The notes beneath the pieces are model-generated. The model saw nothing but the letters and a program-made list of their open reading frames with translations. It did not search any database and was not told where the DNA came from. This document shows, piece after piece, positions 1-8,497 of a DNA stretch of 64,000 nucleotides (the stretch's first letter is position 1; the number at the start of each line of letters is the position of its first letter). The translations under genes were made by a program, and so were the position numbers. Origin of the DNA: an uncultured beta proteobacterium (GTDB lineage Bacteria; Pseudomonadota; Gammaproteobacteria; Burkholderiales; Burkholderiaceae_A); the NCBI GenBank assembly GCA_902625535.1, contig CACOBT010000008.1:21987-85986 (forward strand), written 5' to 3'.

Positions 1-324
1 TAATTCGTTCAATGTGAGCCCCGCAAAGATGGTATCTTTTTCTAACATAAAGTCAGAAATTATATTAGCCTCAAATAGATCAACCTGAGATATCTCGGTT
101 AATTGATCAAGTCGTTGAAACAAGAAAAACAATTGTGTCGGTAAGGCATACTTCTCATTATCTGCGTAGAATTTTTTCAGATATGGATTTTCTGATGCTT
201 TCTCAAGAACAGTTGAAAGACGATACTTTTTTGCAATCTTTTTCGTTAGTGAGGTTTTTCCGACACCAATTGGTCCCTCTATAACGATATTTTTATATTT
301 TTTTACCCAACTTTCGCTTGTCAT
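1..324 (-). CDS. Deoxynucleoside kinase family protein (partial, C-terminus beyond window)
   Basis: Reading the minus strand from an ATG at 322-324 gives a protein that begins MTSESWVKKYKNIVIEG and carries a P-loop (EGPIGVGKTS, about residues 16-25). It is followed by kinase-like sequence including LPTQLFFLFQRLDQL, typical of the deoxyadenosine/deoxyguanosine kinase (dNK) family that phosphorylates deoxynucleosides for salvage. About 108 codons are visible; the window edge cuts the rest. It lies 9 bp downstream of pcnB on the same strand. In relatives folK normally sits between pcnB and this kinase (recalled synteny); here there is no room for it. Family assignment is good; substrate cannot be told. 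Confidence 0.75.
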   Translation of the reverse strand, partial: MTSESWVKKYKNIVIEGPIGVGKTSLTKKIAKKYRLSTVLEKASENPYLKKFYADNEKYALPTQLFFLFQRLDQLTEISQVDLFEANIISDFMLEKDTIFAGLTLNEL

Positions 325-333
325 AATTATAGG

Positions 334-1662
334 TTAATTGATGGAACCCTTCTTCTTTCTTTTCCGCCTTCTAACGGACTTATATATTCCAGCCTTATTC
401 TTCATTGTACTAAGCATACAAGCTTTTTTGTTATCGGGGGATAAGGAAAATTCCTTCCACCACATCACAGATTCCATTTCTACTTCATTTAATTTCACTC
501 TTAGTTCAAAGAGCTTTAATGCGCTAGGAAATCGCAAGTGTTTTACTAGTGAAAACGGTGATTTGCCAAAAAACTTACTAAACCGTACTTGCAGCATACA
601 TAATTCTTTAACTCCAGCAAGATGTTTTCGTTGGAAATAAAAATTCTGTGAAATATCATAAAACACTTCATTGACTGCTTTTTGCATTGCCACATACTCA
701 GATATCTCGCTATTTAAGAAATCTGTCCTTCGTTCATTTATTTTTTCCCAAAACAGCACCGTAAAAATGAAGCTTAATGAAATTTTCTTGTTTCTATTAA
801 CCCTTTCATCTAAATTTTTTAGAGCAGTATAGAGAAAACCATTTTTTGTTAGCGTTTTAGATCCCTTTTTTTTTTCCATAAGACAAACACCGAGATTAGG
901 AAAAATAAAGTCTTGTAGTTCCATTTCCAGGATGTAATTAAACCCCTTGAGGGATCTCCCGCTTACGAATAATTTTAGTAGATCGTCTGATAATCGTGCT
1001 TTTGGAACGTTCTGGAGTAAATTGCCTCCTTTTTTCATCTCCTTTTTTAAATTATTTGGTATCAGTAAATTTAGTTTCGATGCTAACCGAATTATTCTGA
1101 TTATTCTAATTGGATCTTCGATAAGTCTTTTTCTACTGTTTCCTATAATTACGATTTCTCTTTTGTTAAGGTCCGAAATACCGTTATGGTAGTCGAGTAC
1201 CTTTTCAGCTATCGGATCATAGTAAAGTGAATTTATCGTCAGATCTCGTCTTTCAACATCCTCCTCAATATTCCCAAAAACGTTATCTCGTAAAAGTCGG
1301 CCGTGGCGATCATACTCATTTGCTATGTTCCGTTTCCTGAAAGTAGATACTTCTATTGTTTCGCCTCCAATATACACATGCACAATGCGAAACCTTCGCC
1401 CAATAATCCTTGCCCTATTAAATAATTCCTTTACTTCGGCTGGCTTTGCATTAGTAACAATATCGAAATCCTTAGGTTTTACATTTAATAACAAGTCTCT
1501 TACAGCGCCCCCAACAATAAAACCATCCCATCCTGATTTCTGAAGCTTCTTTATAACGGTCATAGCTGGGTTTGAAATTGCCTTCCGTGTTAAATTGAGG
1601 GTTGAGCTTTTTATCGCTAAAAACTCTCTTTTGTTAAAGATTGCAAAGAATTTTTTAAGCAT
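334..1662 (-). CDS. pcnB: Poly(A) polymerase I / CCA-adding-like nucleotidyltransferase
   Basis: Adds poly(A) tails to RNA 3' ends, which promotes RNA decay. The N-terminal nucleotidyltransferase core shows GGAVRDLLL followed by KPKDFDIVTNAKP, holding the metal-binding Asp pair, then a tRNA-NT/PAP domain with EVSTFRKRN and RRDLTINSLYYDP. The tail is basic (RRRKRKKKGS), as in PcnB. I place the start at the ATG at 1660-1662 (MLKKFFAIF), which gives 442 aa and an 8-bp overlap with the upstream HAD gene; an upstream in-frame codon at 1728 would intrude 74 bp into that gene. Its position after hda and an HAD gene supports PcnB over the CCA-adding enzyme. Confidence 0.9.
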   Translation of the reverse strand: MLKKFFAIFNKREFLAIKSSTLNLTRKAISNPAMTVIKKLQKSGWDGFIVGGAVRDLLLNVKPKDFDIVTNAKPAEVKELFNRARIIGRRFRIVHVYIGGETIEVSTFRKRNIANEYDRHGRLLRDNVFGNIEEDVERRDLTINSLYYDPIAEKVLDYHNGISDLNKREIVIIGNSRKRLIEDPIRIIRIIRLASKLNLLIPNNLKKEMKKGGNLLQNVPKARLSDDLLKLFVSGRSLKGFNYILEMELQDFIFPNLGVCLMEKKKGSKTLTKNGFLYTALKNLDERVNRNKKISLSFIFTVLFWEKINERRTDFLNSEISEYVAMQKAVNEVFYDISQNFYFQRKHLAGVKELCMLQVRFSKFFGKSPFSLVKHLRFPSALKLFELRVKLNEVEMESVMWWKEFSLSPDNKKACMLSTMKNKAGIYKSVRRRKRKKKGSIN

Positions 1663-2335
1663 TATCAAAAATATTGATGACTGGCCAACCTTGATTTTTT
1701 GCATGATCTGACAAAGTATCGTCTGCATTTGTTGCTACAGGATTTGTTACCACCTCCAGCAGGGGTATATCGTTTACTGAGTCGGAATAAAAAAAAGTTT
1801 TTTCGAAGTCACTTAAGGTTAACTGAAGATCTGCTAGCCATTCCTTTACCCTTGTTACTTTACCTTTCTGGAAGCTTGCAACACCGCACGAACGCCCTGT
1901 AAATTCACCTTTACGGTCTTTTTCGACCATGGTCGCGATTAATTTATGAAATCCAAATATTTGAGCAACCGGTTCTGTAATAAATTCATTTGTCGCAGTT
2001 ACTAATGCGCAAAGATGACCTGAACTCAAATGTGAATTAACTAAATCTAAAGCTCCTTGAAAGATTATCGGTCGAATTTTTTTATTAATGAATTCCTGTC
2101 GTAAACTTAACAAGGTCGATTTTTTTATTGTCTTTAATGGCCTCAGTTGATAAGCTAAAAATTCATTTAAATTGAGGGTACCACTTTTATATTCTTCAAA
2201 AAACTTATCGCTTAACCGTGTATTTACCTTTTCTATCTGCTTTTTCTCAACTAAAAAGTTTGTCCACAAAAGGTCACTATCTGCTGGAATTAATGTGTGA
2301 TCCAAGTCAAACAATGCTAAATTAGTATGTTCCAT
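1655..2335 (-). CDS. HAD-superfamily hydrolase, SerB-like (subfamily IB)
   Basis: A 226-aa phosphatase-like protein. Motif I is LFDLDHTLIPADSD at residues 8-21, with the nucleophile Asp followed by the acid/base Asp. Motif II is the Thr in ALVTATNE. Motif III/IV is YSDSVNDIPLLEVV near residue 188. This is the HAD-IB layout of phosphoserine phosphatase relatives, but the substrate is unknown. Its N-terminus overlaps the end of hda by 14 bp and its C-terminus overlaps pcnB by 8 bp, so the three are almost certainly co-transcribed. The same small HAD gene between hda and pcnB is familiar from Burkholderiales. Confidence 0.85.
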   Translation of the reverse strand: MEHTNLALFDLDHTLIPADSDLLWTNFLVEKKQIEKVNTRLSDKFFEEYKSGTLNLNEFLAYQLRPLKTIKKSTLLSLRQEFINKKIRPIIFQGALDLVNSHLSSGHLCALVTATNEFITEPVAQIFGFHKLIATMVEKDRKGEFTGRSCGVASFQKGKVTRVKEWLADLQLTLSDFEKTFFYSDSVNDIPLLEVVTNPVATNADDTLSDHAKNQGWPVINIFDNA

Positions 2336-3050
2336 TTTCTTCTAAAAATTCCTTAATTGACCTCAGGTTAATAGTTTTTTTTTGCTTTACTGCGACTTCA
2401 TTAAGTTTATCTAGGATCAATCGTAATGTACCCAACTCACGGGGAAGATGGGTTAACATATAATTTATAAGACTATCATAGGCAGAACTGGATGCGCATT
2501 CTATCCACCCCAGGTTATGAATATGAACTCTTAAAGCGTTCTTCTTCTCTTCATCTGGCAACTCCTCTAATTTATATACCAGACCTTGCTTTAACCTGCT
2601 CACTAAGTCTTCTCTGAAGCAAAAGTCTTGAAGATCTGTTATGCTCACTTTACTTGTAAAAACGAACCTATTATTGGTCATATGTTGACCGATCAGTTCT
2701 TCAAACAACCTATTTTTTAACTTTTCGTCCGCGGCCTCAATATTGTCAAGATAAAAAAAATAATTATTTTTTTTTGGTAGCGAGTGTTTGTATTTCTCAA
2801 TATCTATATACTTTGAGTTTGTGTCATTAGTCGCCTGCCAGGACCGTAGCCAAAACGTCTTGCCCGATCCTTTTCTCCCCCACAAATAAAAGGTTTTGGA
2901 GGATTGCTTTTTAAGCATGTTAAACCTTTTTAGAGCTTCCAGAGTGTTTTCATTTGTTTTTGTAATCCCTTGTTTTAATGAAAATTTTTTGGAAGTTTCC
3001 AAATTGAGAGTAAATTGTAATAATTTATCTTTTGACTTAAATAACTGCAT
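2322..3050 (-). CDS. hda: Hda-type DnaA regulatory inactivator homologue
   Basis: A 242-aa AAA+ protein related to the DnaA ATPase domain. In the family, Hda with the sliding clamp stimulates ATP hydrolysis by DnaA after initiation. Visible features are a Walker A-like GRKGSGKTFWL near residue 58, a Walker B region FFYLDNIEAAD, and a C-terminal THLPRELGTLRLILDKLNE segment matching the DnaA/Hda sensor 2 region. The N-terminus has QLFKSKDKLLQF, a possible clamp-binding region. It is divergent from purM with only 30 bp between start codons. Hda versus another DnaA-like protein rests on length and context. Confidence 0.85.
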   Translation of the reverse strand: MQLFKSKDKLLQFTLNLETSKKFSLKQGITKTNENTLEALKRFNMLKKQSSKTFYLWGRKGSGKTFWLRSWQATNDTNSKYIDIEKYKHSLPKKNNYFFYLDNIEAADEKLKNRLFEELIGQHMTNNRFVFTSKVSITDLQDFCFREDLVSRLKQGLVYKLEELPDEEKKNALRVHIHNLGWIECASSSAYDSLINYMLTHLPRELGTLRLILDKLNEVAVKQKKTINLRSIKEFLEENGTY

Positions 3051-3080
3051 ATCAGTTAAACTATACCAAGTAAAATTTAG

Positions 3081-4157
3081 TTGAGCATCAACTTGAAAAA
3101 AAAAGGTATCACATATAAAGATGCTGGGGTAGATATATTAGCTGGGGATAGTTTAGTAAGCAAAATAAAACCTTTTGCAGAAAAAACTAAGCGTCCAGAG
3201 GTTTTAGATAGCATTGGGGGATTTGCTGGCTTATTTGCTCTGCGAGGAGGGTATAAACACCCTACGCTAGTATCTTCGACGGATGGCGTTGGAACAAAGT
3301 TAACAATTGCCTTAAATGCTGGGCAACACTCAAGTATTGGTATCGACCTTGTTGCAATGTGCGTAAATGATATTCTGGTGGTGGGAGCTGAGCCTTTGTT
3401 TTTTTTGGACTATCTTGCGTGTGGGAAACTGTCCGTACGAACTGCTTCAGAAATTATTGAGGGAATATCTAAGGGATGTACTTTGGCCAATTGTACTTTG
3501 CTGGGGGGAGAAACAGCAGAGATGCCAGGCATGTACGAACCTGGGGGATACGATTTGGCAGGGTTTACGGTCGGAATCGTTGAAAAAGAGAATATTATTG
3601 ATGGAGCTAACGTGCGTGAGGGAGATGTTGTTTTAGGAATAACTTCAAGTGGTTTGCACAGTAATGGATATTCCTTAGTTAGATTAATACTAGAAAGGGT
3701 GTTTGGACCTAATTATTTAGACCTAACTCTGAGTTATAAAATTGCTAGCGAGTCTGATTCATTATTTGAATTAATCATGCGACCGACTAAAATTTATGTA
3801 AATTGCATCTATCATCTTTTAAAAGATGCATTTTCAAAGGTTCATGCAATAGCCCACATTACTGGAGGTGGGCCGATGGGAAATATTATCAGATCAATAC
3901 CTCGGCAATACAAATGTGTATTAGAAGCCTCAAATTTTCCTATTCCCCCTGTTATGGAATGGCTTAGAGAAGAGGGAAATTTAAGTAACGAAGAGTTTTT
4001 TAGAGTGTTCAACGGAGGCATTGGAATGACATTGGTAGTAGAAAAGGATGCAGTTGAACAGGTGTCATCTCTGATAAAAAAGTCGGGAGAACAAGTTGTT
4101 TATTTGGGGGTTGTAAGGTCAAGATCAGCACTTGAATCCCAGATAGAAATTAGTTGA
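3081..4157 (+). CDS. purM: Phosphoribosylformylglycinamidine cyclo-ligase (AIR synthetase)
   Basis: Catalyses ATP-dependent ring closure of FGAM to aminoimidazole ribonucleotide in purine synthesis. The 358-aa sequence has the family start (ITYKDAGVDILAGD), the core VSSTDGVGTKL, DLVAMCVNDILVVGAEP, a GGETAEMPGMY loop and GLHSNGYSLVR, then AHITGGGPMGNIIR. The start is a TTG at 3081, the only suitable codon ahead of the conserved start. The 3' end overlaps the convergent miaA by 58 bp. Length is normal for the family. Confidence 0.95.
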   Translation: MSINLKKKGITYKDAGVDILAGDSLVSKIKPFAEKTKRPEVLDSIGGFAGLFALRGGYKHPTLVSSTDGVGTKLTIALNAGQHSSIGIDLVAMCVNDILVVGAEPLFFLDYLACGKLSVRTASEIIEGISKGCTLANCTLLGGETAEMPGMYEPGGYDLAGFTVGIVEKENIIDGANVREGDVVLGITSSGLHSNGYSLVRLILERVFGPNYLDLTLSYKIASESDSLFELIMRPTKIYVNCIYHLLKDAFSKVHAIAHITGGGPMGNIIRSIPRQYKCVLEASNFPIPPVMEWLREEGNLSNEEFFRVFNGGIGMTLVVEKDAVEQVSSLIKKSGEQVVYLGVVRSRSALESQIEIS

Positions 4158-5056
4158 GACAATGGTTTGGAATGAACTTCTATCGTTGTTAAATTCCTCA
4201 ATTTCGAAAGCCATGTTAACTGGTGTTTGGCAAGCCGGCGAGTAGCGAATTCAGTTTGGTTGATGAATTGATCAAATGTGCTTTTGCCGTCAATATAATC
4301 CATCGCCTGTCTAACGCCGACCAGTCGTCCACAGGGATTTTTACGAGTAACACCTTCATCTTTTTTTAGCTTAGTGACTTCTTCCAACATTCCATTTTTG
4401 ATCATATGGTTTAACCTGTTTTTTATATTATCTCTTAGTATTTTCCGAGACTCGGGAATTACTGCGACGATATGTAATTTTTCATCAAGTCCTTCGTAAT
4501 TCGGTAGCTTTTGCCAAGACGACAATGTCCTACCGGTATAGTGCCAAACCGACAGTTGTCGAACTATTCTTTGAGAATCATTTTTACTTATTCTATGTGC
4601 AGCATCTGGGTCAATTTCGACAAGCTCCTCATGCATACGGTTCCAACCTAGTTTTTTGCCTATATCTTCAATCTTCGATTTTTCCTTGGAGGGAATTTCA
4701 GGAACGGTTGCAATCCCATGAATAAGTCTTTGAAGATACATCATAGTGCCACCGACTATCAAAGGGGTACCACCTTCTCTAATTACTTTTTTGATAATTT
4801 TTTTTGTATCTCTGAGAAATCCAGCCGCAGAATATGTCTCTGTGGGATGACAAATATCTATTAAGTGGTGGGGGATTTCTTGACGATCTATTTTTGATGG
4901 CTTTGCCGATGCAATATCTACCCCTTTATATATCTGAGCTGAATCCATACTAATGATCTCAAAGTTTTTTTGTTTTTTTGTTCTGCAGAGATGCATAGCT
5001 AGTTCCGACTTTCCACTCGCGGTTGGTCCTGTTATACATAAAATTTTATCTAACAT
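4100..5056 (-). CDS. miaA: tRNA dimethylallyltransferase
   Basis: Transfers a dimethylallyl group to adenosine 37 of tRNAs reading codons that start with U. The 318-aa protein opens with P-loop ITGPTASGKSELA, then ISMDSAQIYKGVDIASAKPS and the HHLIDICHPTETYSA segment, GGTMMYLQRLIHG, and the RLVGVRQAMDYIDG and FATRRLAKHQLTWL motifs near the C-terminus. It starts 3 bp after mutL ends, so the two are one transcription unit. Its last 19 codons overlap the end of purM in antisense, an unusually long convergent overlap. Confidence 0.95.
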   Translation of the reverse strand: MLDKILCITGPTASGKSELAMHLCRTKKQKNFEIISMDSAQIYKGVDIASAKPSKIDRQEIPHHLIDICHPTETYSAAGFLRDTKKIIKKVIREGGTPLIVGGTMMYLQRLIHGIATVPEIPSKEKSKIEDIGKKLGWNRMHEELVEIDPDAAHRISKNDSQRIVRQLSVWHYTGRTLSSWQKLPNYEGLDEKLHIVAVIPESRKILRDNIKNRLNHMIKNGMLEEVTKLKKDEGVTRKNPCGRLVGVRQAMDYIDGKSTFDQFINQTEFATRRLAKHQLTWLSKLRNLTTIEVHSKPLSQLISIWDSSADLDLTTPK

Positions 5057-5059
5057 TAT

Positions 5060-6787
5060 CTACTTACCCCTAGAAAAGAGTTTGTCTAATGTTTCCATTG
5101 AAAGCTCCGTCCAGGTCGGTCTTCCATGATTACAAATTCCCCCATTGTTGACACTCTCGATTCTTCTCAAAATATATTCCATTTCGGCAAGTGTTAACTT
5201 TTGATTCGCTTTTATTGCAGATTTACATGCTATGTTTCCTAATATTTCATCAATACTCTCAACGACATTACATATATTTCCGTGAGATAAAATTCCGTCT
5301 GCTATCTCCCGTAAGGCGATTGCATGTTTTCTTCCAACTAGAATCTCGGGTATACCTTCTATCACAAGCGTTGTCTCATTCATGACTTTTACTTGAAAAC
5401 CATAGTTATTAATAATTTCAATACGGTTTTTTATTGAGGGAAGCGCTATTTCATTAAATTCAATACATTCAGGAATACTTAATTTTTGACAACGAAGGTT
5501 ATCATTTTTTTTTAAGTCTTCCAATAATATTCTTTCGTGCGCTGCGTGAGCGTCAACAATAATTAATCCACGGACATTTTGCGCCAAAATATAGATATTG
5601 TTGAGGTGACAAATAGGGTGGCCGAGCCCACTTCCTGCATTATCATGATTAGGTTTTTCAAAGAGTGACAACTCAGTAAATCTCTGCTCTAGTTTTGGAA
5701 ACCCGTCTTGATTTTGGTTTTGGTCAAAACCAGATAGACTCTTACTTACTATACTGTCGTTGTGTTTTCGACTCGTCTCCGAAAACGTTAGTTCATTTTT
5801 CCTTCCTCTTAAGTCGTTTGTTGAGAGTGCTCTGCATAAGATTCTGTATACGGCGTTGTACACAACGTTATTATTCCGAAAATGTACTTCTTTCTTTCCG
5901 GGGTGGACATTAAAATTAATATATTCGTTGGGCGTGGTTATAAATAGAAGTAAGTATGGCGTGTGTAATTCATGGACTCGATTCTTAAAAGCGTTCTTAA
6001 TAGCATATGAAATGGTGACATTTTTTATTGGTCTATTATTCACATAAAAGAAATGAGGAGGTTTTTTAACGACTTCCTGACTGGCTGAGATGTATAATTC
6101 AACATCCAGCTCCCCAAACCTTTCAGAGTAAACTACCACTTGTTCTTCAGATAAACCGAAAACATTCGCGAATCTAGCAAGTCCCGATGATTTCTTAAGA
6201 GATGTAACCTCTATACCTTGATGAGATAGACTAAATTCCACATCCGGATACACCAGACTGAGCTGGGTAAAAATAGATTGACAGTGTTTAAATTCAGTTC
6301 TGTTATTTTTTAAGAACCTTTTCCTTGCAGGCAAATTGTGAAAAAGATTCTCGACAACTATGTCAGTTCCATTATCTCCAGGAGAGGAATAGATCTCCCA
6401 ACTACCACTCGGTTTTACCAACTCATATCCTTTTTCGGAAAACTGTACTTTAGACCGAATCTTTATATTTGCTACAGATGATATTGCTGCTAAAGCCTCG
6501 CCACGAAATCCGTGGCTTAAACAGTTCTCAAAGTCCTCTTGTGTCGAAATCTTACTTGTCGCATGATTTTCAATCGCAAGAAGCAAATCATTTTTTTCAA
6601 TTCCAAAGCCGTTGTCCGTGACCAATATCGATTTTGAGCCTCCATCTATAAGTTTTACTGAGATATTACCCGCTCCGGCGTCAATTGAGTTTTCTATCAA
6701 CTCTTTTACTATTGAGGCCGGCCTTTCCACTATTTCACCTGCAGCGATTTGATCAATTAATTTTTGAGATAGCTTATTAATTTTCAT
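5060..6787 (-). CDS. mutL: DNA mismatch repair protein MutL
   Basis: Coordinates MutS mismatch recognition with strand incision. The 575-aa protein has the GHKL ATPase motifs: GEIVERPASIVKELIENSIDAG (motif I, residues 17-38), DNGFGIEKND and the lid GFRGEALAAISSV near residue 93. A linker rich in polar residues follows, then a C-terminal dimerisation domain. That domain contains DAHAAHERILLE near residue 413, matching the DxHAx2Ex4E metal-binding endonuclease motif of MutL from bacteria without MutH. It ends with ACKSAIKANQKLT and CNHGRPTW. It sits between the amidase and miaA genes with gaps of only a few bases. Confidence 0.95.
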   Translation of the reverse strand: MKINKLSQKLIDQIAAGEIVERPASIVKELIENSIDAGAGNISVKLIDGGSKSILVTDNGFGIEKNDLLLAIENHATSKISTQEDFENCLSHGFRGEALAAISSVANIKIRSKVQFSEKGYELVKPSGSWEIYSSPGDNGTDIVVENLFHNLPARKRFLKNNRTEFKHCQSIFTQLSLVYPDVEFSLSHQGIEVTSLKKSSGLARFANVFGLSEEQVVVYSERFGELDVELYISASQEVVKKPPHFFYVNNRPIKNVTISYAIKNAFKNRVHELHTPYLLLFITTPNEYINFNVHPGKKEVHFRNNNVVYNAVYRILCRALSTNDLRGRKNELTFSETSRKHNDSIVSKSLSGFDQNQNQDGFPKLEQRFTELSLFEKPNHDNAGSGLGHPICHLNNIYILAQNVRGLIIVDAHAAHERILLEDLKKNDNLRCQKLSIPECIEFNEIALPSIKNRIEIINNYGFQVKVMNETTLVIEGIPEILVGRKHAIALREIADGILSHGNICNVVESIDEILGNIACKSAIKANQKLTLAEMEYILRRIESVNNGGICNHGRPTWTELSMETLDKLFSRGK

Positions 6788-6791
6788 TATG

Positions 6792-7988
6792 TTAAAGTCT
6801 CAGCCGACTATTGCTTATAAAAGTCAAAATCCCATTATTTAGTGCACTTGCAATTTTTTCTTGATGAAAGGAATTTTTCAATCTTGCCTCCTCGCGTGGA
6901 TTACTTATAAAAGCCGTTTCAACAAGTATCGATGGTATGTCTGGATTTTTCAAAACAGCAAAACCAGCACCTTCAACTGTTTTCTTGTGCAGACGACTTA
7001 TATTCGCAAGTTCATTAAGGACTTCTTTTCCTAAAAATGAGGAATTCTTGATTTGGGCAGATGTGGACATGTTAAATATTGTCTTCGCAATCTCACTGTT
7101 TTTGTTGACTATCTCCCCGCCCACCAAATCTGCTAGATTTTCCTTGTTAGCTAACCATCTTGCAGCCTCGCTTGATGCGCCTTTATCGGACAAGATATAT
7201 ACGCTTGCCCCCCTGGCTTCAGGTCTCACCCAGGCATCCGCATGGATAGAAACAAAAACACTCGCGTTAGCCCTTTTTGCTCTTTTTATCCTATTACGTA
7301 GAGACACAAAATAATCGTTATTTCTTGTTAGGTAAACTTTGAATCGGGGATTCTTTTCAATTTTCCTTTTAAGTCTTTTCGCTATCTCTAATACTACATC
7401 CTTCTCTTTAGTTCCTCTTCTCCCGATCGCCCCTGGATCTTCCCCCCCATGACCTGGATCAATTGCTATTGTGATACGCTTCTTAACTTCTTTTTGTAAT
7501 CTTTTTCGTTCATTTAGCTTTTTGGCACTTTCGTATTCTTTTAAAAAACTAAGTAACCTATCCTTTGGTGTGTGCGGTATAAAATCGATTACTAATCGTT
7601 CCTTATAATGTGCGATGGAAGGTATTGATGAAATTCTTGCGCGTGTTAAGGGAGATGTGTAGAAGATTATTTTACTATGGTCTGCCTTTGAACTGACGAC
7701 CGAGATTTTTTCTACAGGCGTATTTTTAAGATTAACTTTGATTAATTTACTTAAATTTTTTCTGTTAACTTTCACATGAAAAATATCAACAATGATTTTG
7801 TCAGGATTTTTTTCATTTGAGTATTTTATTTTTATATTTTTGTCCAAGTGTTCTATAGCTAGTCGGGTATATTCCTTGCTTGGCCAAATTCTCACAGCTA
7901 TTATCTCAAATGCACAAGCCATCTTTGGCATAAGATTTAAAAAGTATAGTGCAAAGAGGTTTGTTATAAAATTTCGTCGATTTATCAT
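6792..7988 (-). CDS. N-acetylmuramoyl-L-alanine amidase, AMIN + Amidase_3 (AmiC-like)
   Basis: Periplasmic zinc amidase that cleaves the lactyl-peptide bond of peptidoglycan during septum splitting. Residues 1-26 form an export signal with a twin-arginine-like start (NRRNF), as in AmiC. Residues about 30-140 look like an AMIN targeting domain. The catalytic Amidase_3 domain (about 170-398) shows TIAIDPGHGGEDPGAIG, FVSIHADA and ILVETAFISNPREEARL, supplying the zinc His and catalytic Glu residues. It starts directly after tsaE on the same strand, a common tsaE-ami-mutL-miaA order. The exact Ami paralogue is not assigned. Confidence 0.9.
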   Translation of the reverse strand: MINRRNFITNLFALYFLNLMPKMACAFEIIAVRIWPSKEYTRLAIEHLDKNIKIKYSNEKNPDKIIVDIFHVKVNRKNLSKLIKVNLKNTPVEKISVVSSKADHSKIIFYTSPLTRARISSIPSIAHYKERLVIDFIPHTPKDRLLSFLKEYESAKKLNERKRLQKEVKKRITIAIDPGHGGEDPGAIGRRGTKEKDVVLEIAKRLKRKIEKNPRFKVYLTRNNDYFVSLRNRIKRAKRANASVFVSIHADAWVRPEARGASVYILSDKGASSEAARWLANKENLADLVGGEIVNKNSEIAKTIFNMSTSAQIKNSSFLGKEVLNELANISRLHKKTVEGAGFAVLKNPDIPSILVETAFISNPREEARLKNSFHQEKIASALNNGILTFISNSRLRL

Positions 7989-8480
7989 TTAGTAATCACA
8001 TTTGTTAAACATTTCTAATAGCTGAATTCTCTTCAAATACATCGACACATCCCGCTTTTTTTCCTCATGCTTGTAATTTCCTAGTGTGATGGTAAAGTGG
8101 ATATCGGGGCATGGTAAGCCTTTCGCTTTTTCTGGCCATTCTAAAAAAACTAAATTATCATCTTCCTCAAATAATGATCGAATTTCTCCATGTTGCCATG
8201 CTGAGGGGTTTTCCATTCGAAATAAATCAACGTGACAAATTGTTTTTTTCTTTTTCCTGTAACACTCAATCATACTGAAACTTGGGCTTTTAATATTTTC
8301 TGTTATACCAATATTTTTTAATAGAATTCTAATATAAGATGTTTTTCCAGCTCCAATGCCTCCACTAAAATAGATATAATGTAATGCATTGCTTTCAATC
8401 ATATTTTGTAATTTCGATGCTATTGTTTGAAAATCAGGTTCTCCTACCCCTTCAAATACCAGCTTGTTTTTTTTATCCAT
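7989..8480 (-). CDS. tsaE: tRNA threonylcarbamoyladenosine biosynthesis ATPase TsaE
   Basis: Small P-loop ATPase that works with TsaB/TsaD in making t6A37 on ANN-decoding tRNAs. The 163-aa sequence has Walker A GGIGAGKTSYI near residue 40, the PSFSMIECY switch region, CHVDLFRM and FLEWPEKAKGLPCPD, all typical of TsaE. Its stop codon abuts the start of the amidase gene. The start ATG (8480) lies only 17 bp from the ATG of divergent queG, so both promoters must lie within or very close to the opposing coding sequences. Confidence 0.93.
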   Translation of the reverse strand: MDKKNKLVFEGVGEPDFQTIASKLQNMIESNALHYIYFSGGIGAGKTSYIRILLKNIGITENIKSPSFSMIECYRKKKKTICHVDLFRMENPSAWQHGEIRSLFEEDDNLVFLEWPEKAKGLPCPDIHFTITLGNYKHEEKKRDVSMYLKRIQLLEMFNKCDY

Positions 8481-8497
8481 GATGTTATCTTAAACCG

